Shown: positions 1 through 6,175 of the stretch, in pieces
Layout of the letters: each line of letters starts with the position of its first letter
Position numbering within the stretch: the first letter of the stretch is position 1
Assembly: GCA_002387845.1 (NCBI GenBank)
Contig: DGLB01000068.1
Coordinates: forward strand, 23,717-44,174
From: Stenotrophomonas maltophilia
GTDB lineage: Bacteria > Pseudomonadota > Gammaproteobacteria > Xanthomonadales > Xanthomonadaceae
Reading direction: 5' to 3'
Length of the DNA stretch: 20,458 nt
The notes under the pieces: model-generated
What the model was told of the DNA's origin: nothing
What the model saw: only the letters and a program-made list of their open reading frames with translations
Databases searched by the model: none
Translations under genes and position numbers: made by a program

Positions 1-167
1 CGGTGCTTTAACGCATGGACCCCGCCAGGGTGATGACTCCGTTCCACGTTCATGCCCCACCGGGCGATGCACCGCTACCGGTCGTCGACTGTCGTGCGAC
101 GCTACCCATGCACTCCACCCATTCCAACGTTAGGATTGTGGCCGTGGCAGAGGCGAACGGCCAAGAG
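1..167 (+). repeat. REP-derived repeat copy A (left flank of immunity genes)
   Basis: Positions 1-106 match 1958-2064 and 2142-2248, and match 3425-3531 in inverse orientation. The shared core begins at CGGTGCTTT and ends in a REP hairpin. Here the hairpin is CGTCG (83-87), a 9-nt loop, CGACG (97-101), then CTACC. Similarity to the second copy continues through a linker (about 107-145) into a decayed left-type REP at 146-167. The window edge cuts the left end. The copy carries stop codons and I see no coding function. Confidence 0.8.
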
Positions 168-225
168 TATCTACTCCAATCATGCTGCTATTCTTAAGAA
201 GTTGGGACTTTGATAGCATCAGAAC

Positions 226-1035
226 ATGAAGATCAAATATCGTTTCGTCTTTAAGTGGACTGAAGCTCGAAATGCGAAACTTCTATCCCTTAGGCTAAAG
301 GTGGAGCCTGCTGCGCCAAATGTTGGCGAACTCGCGGTAAGTCATGTCGTGGAGGGCGCTCCAGAATGGACTGAGGTTTGCGATCTGATTCGTATATGGG
401 ACGCCATGGTGACGGTCACGACCGAGTTCACCGCCGCCGAGGTGGATGGCACCGCGCATTGCGCTCTTCAACTTGTGCATGCAAGTGGGTATCCGCAGCC
501 AGAGGACGATTTTGCATATCGTGAGCAGACTTATGATGTAAGTGAGCGCTGTTCCAAGTGTGGCGAAGGTGCCGTGCAAGTTGCCCCCTTTCGTATCAAG
601 CGAACACTGAAGTGGGGCCGAAACGCGTTCTTGAAACTCAACTGGGTTGAGGAAGCCTGCTTCATGCAGAGGCCGGTTTGGGAAGAGCACCTTTCCCGAT
701 TTGGGATTGGGGTTCTTCCTGTCGAGGACACCAAGGGGAAAGAACTGGATGACATCGTTCAGCTTGATCTTGGTCCTGCTGTCCCTCTGTTGATGGGCGA
801 GGGTCATGGCATTCGCTGCGACGTATGTGGGAGAGAGCGCTTTCCCTGGCATGATCGCGGGTTCTTCCCGGCTCCGATGTCCCCGCCAGAACGTCCCTTA
901 TTCCATAGCGTCCAGCGCTTCGGAGTAGAGAGTCGGTGCGCAAATGCGATGATCGTAAGTGCTGACGTGGTAAAGGTAATCAAGAGCGCCGGCCTGCGCG
1001 GTGCTGAGTTGTGGCCCTGCATGTCGCCTGGGTAG
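226..1035 (+). CDS. Double-CXXCG motif protein, SitI6-like candidate immunity protein (paralogue 1)
   Basis: This 269-residue soluble protein has no signal peptide or membrane segment. It carries two CXXCG motifs, C109-S-K-C112-G and C198-D-V-C201-G, which look like a split zinc site. The layout of two CXXCG motifs about 90 residues apart, ending in a 'VIKSAGLRGAELWP' segment, resembles the double-CXXCG (Myxococcus/SitI6-type) family. Some members of that family are immunity proteins against polymorphic toxins. The paralogue follows 89 bases downstream. The start ATG at 226 lacks a strong ribosome binding site but aligns with the MKIK start of the paralogue. Codon use is AT-richer than in the rest of the window, and REP-type repeats flank the pair, which suggests transfer. 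No toxin gene is visible; one could lie left of the window. The family call is moderately sure and the immunity role is inferred. Confidence 0.7.
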   Translation: MKIKYRFVFKWTEARNAKLLSLRLKVEPAAPNVGELAVSHVVEGAPEWTEVCDLIRIWDAMVTVTTEFTAAEVDGTAHCALQLVHASGYPQPEDDFAYREQTYDVSERCSKCGEGAVQVAPFRIKRTLKWGRNAFLKLNWVEEACFMQRPVWEEHLSRFGIGVLPVEDTKGKELDDIVQLDLGPAVPLLMGEGHGIRCDVCGRERFPWHDRGFFPAPMSPPERPLFHSVQRFGVESRCANAMIVSADVVKVIKSAGLRGAELWPCMSPG

Positions 1036-1124
1036 ATGAGTATGGCTCGGCGCTGCAACGCACGTCTGCAACTGAGTAACGGCTCCGGTCCCCGTTTATT
1101 CCCCGGAAGGGGTTGGCGAGCACG

Positions 1125-1943
1125 ATGAAAATCAAGTGTCGATTCACCTTCAGATGGAGCGAAGCTCGTGTTTCCCAGCTTGAATCCATCGGTCTAAAGG
1201 TGGTCTCAACACCCAACCCTGGATCGCCGCTCGGTGGCATTGGAATAAGTCATGTGGTGGAAGGTGCTCCAGGATGGACTGAAGCGTGTGACCTGATTCG
1301 CGAATGGGGCGGTCGGATGACGGTTACGACCGAGTTCACCTCCGCAGAGGTGGATGGCGCTGCTCATTGCGCTCTTCAACTTGTGCATGCCAGCGGGTAT
1401 CCGCAGCCGGAGGACGATTTCGCATTTCTCGAGCAGACTTACGATGTGAGCAAGAGCTGCGCCACGTGTGGCGAAGGCGCGGTGCAAGTATCTCCCTTCC
1501 GAGTCAAGCGCACGTTGAAGTGGGGCCGAAACGCGTTCTTGAAGCTCAACTGGGTTGAGGAAGCCTGCTTCATGCAGAGGCCGGTTTGGGAAGAGCACTT
1601 CTCGAGATTTGGGATCGGGGTTCTTCCTGTCGAGGACCCTAAGGGAAACAGACTGGATGACATCGTTCAGCTAGATCTTGGTCCTGCTGTCCCGCTGTCG
1701 ATGGGTGAGGGTCCTGGCATTCGCTGCGACGTATGTGGGCGCGAGCGCTTTCCCTGGCATGATCGCGGATTTTTCCCGGCTCCGATGTCTCCACCTGATC
1801 TGCCTTTGTTTCGGAGTGCCCAGCGCTTCGGTGTCGAGAATCAGTGCGCAAACGGCATGATCGTACGTGCTGACGTGGTAAAGGTGATCAAGAGCGCCGG
1901 CCTGCGCGGTGCTGAGTTGTGGCCCTGCATGTCGCAGGGGTAG
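1125..1943 (+). CDS. Double-CXXCG motif protein, SitI6-like candidate immunity protein (paralogue 2)
   Basis: This 272-residue paralogue of the preceding gene also has two CXXCG motifs (C-A-T-C-G and C-D-V-C-G). It has a short insertion near residues 31-40 and a diverged N-terminal third. I chose ATG at 1125 because it aligns with the MKIK start of paralogue 1. A TTG at 1113 directly abuts the purine-rich GGAAGGGG, which sits better as a ribosome binding site for a later start. Two stretches are almost identical at DNA level to the first gene (1517-1598 and 1869-1935), while the sequence between them varies. This looks like gene conversion or a young duplication. Tandem diverging copies are common among immunity genes that must match changing toxins. 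The stop lies in GGTAG, next to a repeat tract. Confidence 0.7.
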   Translation: MKIKCRFTFRWSEARVSQLESIGLKVVSTPNPGSPLGGIGISHVVEGAPGWTEACDLIREWGGRMTVTTEFTSAEVDGAAHCALQLVHASGYPQPEDDFAFLEQTYDVSKSCATCGEGAVQVSPFRVKRTLKWGRNAFLKLNWVEEACFMQRPVWEEHFSRFGIGVLPVEDPKGNRLDDIVQLDLGPAVPLSMGEGPGIRCDVCGRERFPWHDRGFFPAPMSPPDLPLFRSAQRFGVENQCANGMIVRADVVKVIKSAGLRGAELWPCMSQG

Positions 1944-1957
1944 CGTGGAGGTGGGAT

Positions 1958-2064
1958 CGGTGCTTTTGCGCAACGATTCCGCCCGGGTAAATGCCTCCGT
2001 TCCACGTTCATGCCCCATCGCGCGTTGCACCGCTATCGGCAGTCGACTGACGTGCGACCCTACC
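1958..2064 (+). repeat. REP-derived repeat copy B (right flank of immunity genes)
   Basis: This is a direct repeat of positions 1-106, about 1.96 kb away. The right-end hairpin is AGTCG (2041-2045), a 9-nt loop, CGACC (2055-2059), then CTACC; one stem pair is mismatched. The left REP of a complete unit is missing or decayed between 1943 and 1958. A linker at 2065-2103 follows and matches the linker after copy A. Confidence 0.8.
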
Positions 2065-2103
2065 AAAGCACTCAATCGGGTCCCAGGTGCGGAATGTGGC
2101 CTT

Positions 2104-2248
2104 GGTAGAGGCGGTCGCAAGACGCCTGCCGATAGCGGTGATCGGTGCTTTAACGCAGGGACCCCACCGGGCCAAGGCTTCCGTTCCGTGTTCATGCCCC
2201 AATGAACGATGCACCGTTATCGGCGGTCGACTGTCGTGCGACCCTACC
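2104..2248 (+). repeat. 145-bp REP doublet (REPIN-like), copy C
   Basis: This is a complete unit bounded by two REPs in inverted orientation. The left REP is GGTAG, AGGCG (2109-2113), a 9-nt loop, CGCCT (2123-2127). The right REP is GGTCG (2225-2229), a 9-nt loop, CGACC (2239-2243), then CTACC. The spacer contains the CGGTGCTTTAACGC block shared with the other copies. Units of this kind are non-autonomous and are thought to be moved by RAYT/TnpA-REP transposases. No such gene lies in the window. Confidence 0.85.
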
Positions 2249-2489
2249 AGTGCGGTTTGCGTGATCGGCCGCGGTCGCGGCCACGTTCACCCGGCACGTC
2301 CCGCGCAACGTCGGCTCTGGCGTCGAATGGGTCATTAGTGACACTTACCCCTCCGGAAGACATGCGCACATCGAATCTTGCGCCTTGGCTCGTTTACGAC
2401 ATCGACATGTCGGAATCTGCGAACTCCGCCTAATTCTGAGCACTTCGTCTCACGATTTCGCGCCGAATACGACGCACGTAGGACTATGC
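2249..2489. other. Intergenic stretch without recognised gene
   Basis: No convincing gene lies between the REP doublet and the structured tract that starts near 2490. Short open frames here have no ribosome binding site and no recognisable protein. The only small symmetry I noted is the 10-bp palindrome CGACATGTCG at 2403-2412. Confidence 0.5.
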
Positions 2490-2712
2490 TCAATTTTGTG
2501 CGATGCGGCGCAAAAAATAATGGTTTGCTTCACCGCGCACCTGGTCCAAGGTTGGCGCAGGAGTTCAAACCTCCTACAGCGCGGTAACATTTTATGTCCC
2601 TGTGTCGGGAGGGTGGTTAATACAACACCCTCAATAGGGGAATACACCACACCGTCCGCACTGTACGGGTTTGACCTCCCGACTTACCCCCCCTCGCCAC
2701 CCCGGCGAGGGG
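2490..2712 (+). ncRNA. Structured non-coding tract or 5' leader upstream of the small unknown operon
   Basis: Several perfect or near-perfect inverted repeats crowd this gene-free stretch. They are TTTTGTGC/GCGCAAAA (2494-2501/2508-2515), CCGCGC/GCGCGG (2533-2538/2579-2584) and AGGAG-TTCAAAC-CTCCT (2559-2575). Next come GTCGGGAGG/CCTCCCGAC (2604-2612/2675-2683), GAGGGTG/CACCCTC (2609-2615/2626-2632) and CCCCTCGCC/GGCGAGGGG (2690-2698/2704-2712). The fourth and fifth pairings share bases 2609-2612, so they exclude each other, as in attenuators. The last hairpin ends 10 bases before the ribosome binding site of the next gene. The tract matches no RNA family I recognise. Its transcription and strand are assumed. 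Confidence 0.4.
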
Positions 2713-2722
2713 CGCTTCTTAC

Positions 2723-2728
2723 AGGGAG
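2723..2728 (+). promoter_or_regulatory. Ribosome binding site for the 2735 gene
   Basis: AGGGAG lies six bases before ATG 2735. It follows closely on the 9-bp hairpin at 2690-2712, which could limit access to it. Confidence 0.6.
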
Positions 2729-2734
2729 ACTGTC

Positions 2735-3064
2735 ATGCAGAATCACTGGGCCGACGCGCCCGAACCGGATGTCAATGAACCCGAGTCATTCGACGGCTCG
2801 CTGATGCGCTTCAGTGTGGCCGCGCCGATCAACGTGTCCAGCCAGGGCGGCCCGAAGGACGAGCCGCCGTCGATGGTGGTGCTGTACGGCTACTGGTTGA
2901 ACGAGATCGGCTGGCGGGGAGGTGGCACGCTTTTGGTGGAAACCGATGCCGGCAAGATGACGTTGACGTTGGTGTCGCCGGCCGAACATGTGCTGGCCGT
3001 GGACCAGAGCAATGTGAAGCGCCGGGTATTCTTCATCGACATCCACGCCGACCACATTCGTTGA
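2735..3064 (+). CDS. Unknown protein, 109 residues
   Basis: I do not recognise this protein. It is acidic at the N-terminus (residues 1-25), has no signal peptide or membrane segment, and looks rich in beta strands in the middle and end (MVVLYGYWL, GTLLVETDAGKMTLTLV, VFFIDIHADHI). The ribosome binding site is clear (AGGGAG, 2723-2728). A second small gene follows after 13 bases behind its own strong site, so the two probably form an operon. The structured leader upstream suggests post-transcriptional control. Base composition is nearer to the chromosome than to the immunity genes. It is likely a real lineage-specific gene, function unknown. Confidence 0.65.
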   Translation: MQNHWADAPEPDVNEPESFDGSLMRFSVAAPINVSSQGGPKDEPPSMVVLYGYWLNEIGWRGGGTLLVETDAGKMTLTLVSPAEHVLAVDQSNVKRRVFFIDIHADHIR

Positions 3065-3077
3065 ACAGGAGGCTGCG

Positions 3078-3320
3078 ATGGAACTGGATATCGACCTGCG
3101 GTTGTTCGAGGATTTTCAGTGCGCTGCGTGGGACGAGCGCGAGGACGCGATGTGTGTTCTGGAGGAGCTGTTGGAGGCGTATGTGAGGATGCAGTGCTAC
3201 GCCACCGAGAATGGGTATCTGCGCAGGATCGGCGTGGCGCATTGCGCGGCCGCGACGGTGGTGCGGCGGGACACGGTGCAGGCGGTGCGATTGGCGTTGG
3301 AATCCGGGGTGCGGCGGTGA
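3078..3320 (+). CDS. Unknown small protein, 80 residues
   Basis: I do not recognise this protein. It appears mostly helical and is acidic in the first half (EDFQCAAWDEREDAMCVLEE) and basic near the end. It has four cysteines with no regular zinc pattern and no membrane segment. A textbook AGGAGG at 3067-3072 precedes ATG 3078, and the gene lies 13 bases behind the 109-residue gene, so co-translation is likely. A two-gene set of unknown small soluble proteins could be a toxin-antitoxin or effector-partner pair. Nothing in either sequence proves that. Confidence 0.6.
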   Translation: MELDIDLRLFEDFQCAAWDEREDAMCVLEELLEAYVRMQCYATENGYLRRIGVAHCAAATVVRRDTVQAVRLALESGVRR

Positions 3321-3424
3321 TGCGCCGGCCGAGGGGGTTACGGGGTGGTGTGCGGGCGTTAACGCGTTGATCGGGCGTAGTGGGAGCGATGGGCGCGACG
3401 GCCATATCGGACGTGACGGGGATT

Positions 3425-3569
3425 GGTAGAGTCGCACGACAGTCGACTGCCGATAACGGTGCGTCGTTCGGTGGGGCATGAACACGGAACGGAGACATTG
3501 GTCCGGTGAGGTCCATGCGTTAAAGCACCGATCATTTTTATCGGCAGGCGTCTTACGACCGCCTCTACC
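3425..3569 (-). repeat. 145-bp REP doublet (REPIN-like), copy D, inverted
   Basis: This is an inverted copy of the unit at 2104-2248 and has the same length. On the plus strand it reads GGTAG, AGTCG (3430-3434), a 9-nt loop, CGACT (3444-3448). It ends with AGGCG (3546-3550), a 9-nt loop, CGCCT (3560-3564), then CTACC. The outer stem here is A-T closed, whereas copies A and C have C-G and G-C pairs at the same place, so the stem is kept by compensating changes. Confidence 0.85.
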
Positions 3570-3582
3570 AAATCGAGAGCGA

Positions 3583-3714
3583 AAGCCAGAGCCAGAGCCA
3601 AAGCCAAAGCCGAAGCCGAAGCCGAAGCCGAAGCCGAAGCCAAAACCAAAACCAAAGCCGAAGCCGAAACCAAAGCCGAAGCCAAAGCCGAAGCCAAAGC
3701 CGAAGCCGAAGCCC
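3583..3714 (+). repeat. Hexanucleotide repeat, 22 units of AAGCCG type
   Basis: There are 22 consecutive hexamers of the form AAGCC(G/A). Read in one plus-strand frame they give (Lys-Pro)n, with two Glu-Pro units at the left end. Apart from those two units, every difference falls on the third or sixth base (AAG/AAA, CCG/CCA/CCC) and leaves the peptide unchanged. The minus strand reads Gly-Phe repeats in one frame, also unaffected. The tract follows directly on REP doublet D and is followed by Lys-Ile and a short tail ending near 3747. It could be the remains of the end of a TonB-like or linker protein gene. It is not annotated as a gene because its only start lies inside the REP doublet. Confidence 0.85.
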
Positions 3715-3748
3715 AAGATAGGCGAGCGCAGGTTCAGGGCGTCGTGAT

Positions 3749-3771
3749 GTAGTGACGCGCCATGCGCGTCA
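3749..3771 (+). repeat. Single REP (SMAG-type GTAG hairpin)
   Basis: GTAG is followed by TGACGCGC, loop CAT, GCGCGTCA, a perfect 8-bp stem. It lies six bases beyond the stop of the lipocalin gene and could protect or end that transcript. The near-identical element at 14394-14416 differs at one compensated base pair. Confidence 0.85.
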
Positions 3772-3777
3772 CCCCGA

Positions 3778-4311
3778 TCACCGCTTCGCCTGCGGCACCC
3801 GCCTCAACTTGCTGGTGTCATACCCCAGCGCCTTGATCCGCGCCACCGCGGCCTGGTAATCCGCTTCCGACACCTGCGGCGTGCGCGCCATGTACCACAC
3901 ATGGTCGCGCTTGCTGCGGGCGACAATGGTCTGCGTATACCCCGGGTCGAGCCACGAGATGATGTACTCGGCCTGGATCGGCCACACAAACTGCATGCCC
4001 CACACCGCACCGTTGCCTTGCTTCTCCACGCGGCCTATCGGGTTCATGGTCCGCTTCGGTGCCTGGAAACTGCCCTTGCGATAGGTGAAGGTGGTCTGGA
4101 TGCGCCCATCCGAGCGCAGCGCGTAACTCTCCACCGCATCGAATGCTTCACGCTCGGGCCGGGTGGGAATATGCGCGATCACATACCAGTCGCCCATGAA
4201 GCGCGGTACATCCACGGCATCCATGCGCGGCAAGGGCGGCAGGTCGCGGGCGCTGCAGGCGCTTCCCAGCAGCGCAACGGTGAGCAGAGGAATCAGCGTG
4301 AACAGACGCAT
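3778..4311 (-). CDS. blc: Bacterial lipocalin, lipoprotein (Blc family)
   Basis: This 178-residue protein has an N-terminal signal sequence and a possible lipidation cysteine at C19 (LLGSAC). It also carries the lipocalin signature G40-D-W42-Y. The conserved tail (QFVWPIQAEYIISWLDPGYTQTIVARSKRDHVWYMARTP, about residues 100-140) is typical of Blc. Blc proteins are outer-membrane-anchored and bind fatty acids or lysophospholipids. ATG 4311 is chosen because AGGAGG lies seven bases upstream and the signal sequence begins there; an upstream in-frame ATG at 4359 overlaps the preceding gene. It is the last gene of the leftward lipid operon, 11 bases after the methylase gene, so it probably handles lipids made or damaged under the same stress. 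Blc homologues occur beside ChrR-type sigma systems elsewhere. Confidence 0.9.
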   Translation of the reverse strand: MRLFTLIPLLTVALLGSACSARDLPPLPRMDAVDVPRFMGDWYVIAHIPTRPEREAFDAVESYALRSDGRIQTTFTYRKGSFQAPKRTMNPIGRVEKQGNGAVWGMQFVWPIQAEYIISWLDPGYTQTIVARSKRDHVWYMARTPQVSEADYQAAVARIKALGYDTSKLRRVPQAKR

Positions 4312-4322
4312 GGCAGCCTCCT

Positions 4323-5393
4323 TCAGCGTGGGCGGAACAGGTAATGCGCCACCAGCCATTGCTGGCCGTTGTCATAGCCGAACAGCTCGGCGCAGGCCAT
4401 CCAGAACATGCGCCAGCGTTGCCACCACAGTAGCGCCGCGTCACCGTAGGTCTGCGTGAGGATCGGCATGACTGCCGCGCGGGCCGCGTCCTGGTTGGCC
4501 AGCCAGTGGTTGGCGGTCTTTTCGTAATGGGTGCCGTCAATCAGCCAGCGGTGCTGCAGCTGCAGATCGTTCTGGAAGTGCAGTAGGGTATCGGCAGCCG
4601 GCATCAGGCCGCCGGTGAAGAAGTGACGCCCCATCCAGTCGTCCTCGCCACCCGTCTCGAACGGGTACATCAAGGTCCGGTGGGCGAAGATGTGCACGAA
4701 CAGCGCGCCGTCCGGCCGCAGCCAACCGGCAATGCGGCCCAGCAGGGTGTCGTAGTTGCGCATGTGCTCGAACATTTCCACGGAGACACAGCGGTCGAAC
4801 GAGGCGGCCGGCAGCACCAGCTGGTTCACGTCGCGGGTGAGCACCTGCACGTTGTGCAGGCCGCGCAGCATGCACTGCTCCATGATGTGGCTGCGCTGGC
4901 TGCGCGAGTTGGATACGGCGGTGATGCGCATGTTGGGAAAGCGCTCGGCCATCCACAACGTCAGCGATCCCCAGCCACAGCCCAGCTCCAGCACGTCCTG
5001 GCCGTCGGCCAGTCCGGCGCGGGCACCGTACAGGCTGAGCATGGCTTCTTCGGCCTCGGCCAGGGTCTCCTTGCCGGTGGGATAGAAGCAACTGCTGTAC
5101 TTCAGCCTCGGCCCCAGGCAGGCCTTGAAGAAGTCGGCCGGCACTTCGTAGTGCTGGCGGTTGGCCTCATCGACGTGCAGCGCCAATGGGCTGCCTGAGA
5201 GCTCGGCCAGCATGCGCCCGAAGCGCTGCTGCTGCGCATGCGCGCCGCCGGCCAGTTCGTCCTGCAGGCGCTGCCCGCACAGCCGGCGGATGCCCCAGCG
5301 CAGGGCACGGTCGGGCACCCAGCCGCGTTCGGCCCAGCCAGTGAGACCCAGTTCGGCCGTGGCCGGCGGCTGCACAGGAGAAATGGTGCTCAT
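4323..5393 (-). CDS. SAM-dependent methyltransferase, Cfa/coclaurine N-methyltransferase-like
   Basis: This 356-residue class I methyltransferase binds SAM at E136-L-G-C-G-W-G142. It carries the block VEMFEHMRNYDTLL and then DDWMGRHFFTGGLMPAADTLL, which is very close to plant coclaurine N-methyltransferases and their bacterial relatives rather than to classical Cfa. At the place of the Cfa catalytic cysteine (YSC) it reads K-Y-S-S-C. The ATG at 5393 overlaps the DUF1295 stop by four bases, so translation is coupled. In alpha-proteobacteria a second methylase of this broad type (FufM) methylates furan fatty acids, so a lipid substrate is plausible. An amine substrate cannot be excluded. The methyltransferase call is secure and the substrate is inferred. 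Confidence 0.88.
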   Translation of the reverse strand: MSTISPVQPPATAELGLTGWAERGWVPDRALRWGIRRLCGQRLQDELAGGAHAQQQRFGRMLAELSGSPLALHVDEANRQHYEVPADFFKACLGPRLKYSSCFYPTGKETLAEAEEAMLSLYGARAGLADGQDVLELGCGWGSLTLWMAERFPNMRITAVSNSRSQRSHIMEQCMLRGLHNVQVLTRDVNQLVLPAASFDRCVSVEMFEHMRNYDTLLGRIAGWLRPDGALFVHIFAHRTLMYPFETGGEDDWMGRHFFTGGLMPAADTLLHFQNDLQLQHRWLIDGTHYEKTANHWLANQDAARAAVMPILTQTYGDAALLWWQRWRMFWMACAELFGYDNGQQWLVAHYLFRPR

Positions 5394-6175
5394 GACGTTG
5401 CCTCAGCGGTATGACGGGGAAACCAGGGGAAGAACATCGGGGTGGTCTGCTGGTAGCGGCGGTAGTCATCCCCGCGACTGCGCAGTGCCTGTTTTTCGGT
5501 GAAGGGGACGCCGCTGAGATAGCGCAGGAACACGTACATCACCACCGGCCCACTCCAGGCCAGCCACCACAGCGGCGAGCCCACGGCCAGCAGCACGTAG
5601 GTGAACCAGTGCAGCCACTCGAAGAAATAGTTGGGGTGCCGCGAATAACGCCACAGCCCGTCCCGGCAGGTGCGGCCCTTGTTGGCCGGGTCGGCACGGA
5701 AGCGCGCCAGCTGCCGGTCCGCCAGTGCTTCGCCGCCCACGCTGAGCAGCCACATCACCACAGCGGCCCCAATCCAGGCACTGAAGCCCTCGCGTGGGTT
5801 GGCGGCCACGGCGGCGAAGGGCAGGGCGAACAGCACCACCAGCAGGGCCTGGGCCAGGAAGAACCCGTAGATCTTTCCCTGGTGGCCGCCCCAGTGACTG
5901 CGCAGATACTGGTAGCGGCCGTCCTCGGCCTCGTGGCGCACGCGCTGCCACAGGTGCAACGCAAGCCGGCTTCCCCAAAGCCCGCCCAGCACCGCAAGCG
6001 CGATGCGCGGCGCGTGCGCCCCTTCACCCAGCCAGGCCAGCAGCAGCGCGCCAGCGGCAACGCCCTTGGCCCACAACACGTCCACCACGCCGATGTTCTG
6101 GTTTCGGCGCTGCCAGGCCCAGCCCCAGCTCATGATGACCACCGCGTACAGCAGCACCCACCACAGCAATTTCAT
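5390..6175 (-). CDS. DUF1295 membrane protein (steroid 5-alpha-reductase/ICMT-like fold)
   Basis: This 261-residue integral membrane protein has about six to seven hydrophobic segments. It carries the C-terminal signature GLWRYSRHPNYFFEWLHW shared by DUF1295, steroid 5-alpha-reductase and isoprenylcysteine methyltransferase-like proteins. That region binds NADPH or SAM in studied relatives. ATG 6175 is chosen because it overlaps the Cfa stop in ATGA and begins a membrane segment; an upstream ATG at 6289 would lie far inside the Cfa gene. DUF1295 genes recur in ECF/ChrR lipid clusters. A reductase acting on an unsaturated or methylated acyl chain in the membrane fits, but is not shown. Confidence 0.9.
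   Translation of the reverse strand: MKLLWWVLLYAVVIMSWGWAWQRRNQNIGVVDVLWAKGVAAGALLLAWLGEGAHAPRIALAVLGGLWGSRLALHLWQRVRHEAEDGRYQYLRSHWGGHQGKIYGFFLAQALLVVLFALPFAAVAANPREGFSAWIGAAVVMWLLSVGGEALADRQLARFRADPANKGRTCRDGLWRYSRHPNYFFEWLHWFTYVLLAVGSPLWWLAWSGPVVMYVFLRYLSGVPFTEKQALRSRGDDYRRYQQTTPMFFPWFPRHTAEATS

Larger units (their letters stand above)
3321..3777. other. Intergenic region of repeats between convergent genes
   Basis: This stretch separates the right-reading small operon from the left-reading lipocalin gene. It holds about 100 bases with no recognised feature (3321-3424), an inverted REP doublet (3425-3569), a hexanucleotide tract (3583-3714) and a single REP hairpin (3749-3771). I see no supported gene here. 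No clear rho-independent terminator is present, so the REPs may bound the two transcripts. Confidence 0.6.

Noticed and set aside
15..197. Short plus-strand frame at the left edge
   Set aside because: It lies almost wholly within repeat copy A, has no ribosome binding site and is not conserved in the other copies.
1909..2205. Plus-strand frame through the repeat tract with a peptide shared with copy D (GRGGRKTPAD...)
   Set aside because: The similarity is due to the repeat itself. Copies A and B have stop codons in this frame.
1..2248. CRISPR array
   Set aside because: The repeats are few, over 100 bases long, unevenly spaced and end in GTAG hairpins, and there are no cas genes.
2533..2584. 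Possible tRNA: T-arm-like AGGAG-TTCAAAC-CTCCT enclosed by CCGCGC/GCGCGG
   Set aside because: The whole is about 52 bases, lacks D and anticodon arms and CCA, and the outer stem is not directly stacked on the T-like arm. It is kept only as part of the structured tract.
3033..3716. Long minus-strand frame with Gly-Phe repeats
   Set aside because: It runs through the REP doublet and antisense to the two small genes. It is a product of low-complexity sequence.
3478..3747. Small gene encoding a (KP)n protein
   Set aside because: The only ATG lies inside the REP doublet and the first 35 codons are repeat-derived, without a ribosome binding site. Reported as a repeat and as a finding instead.
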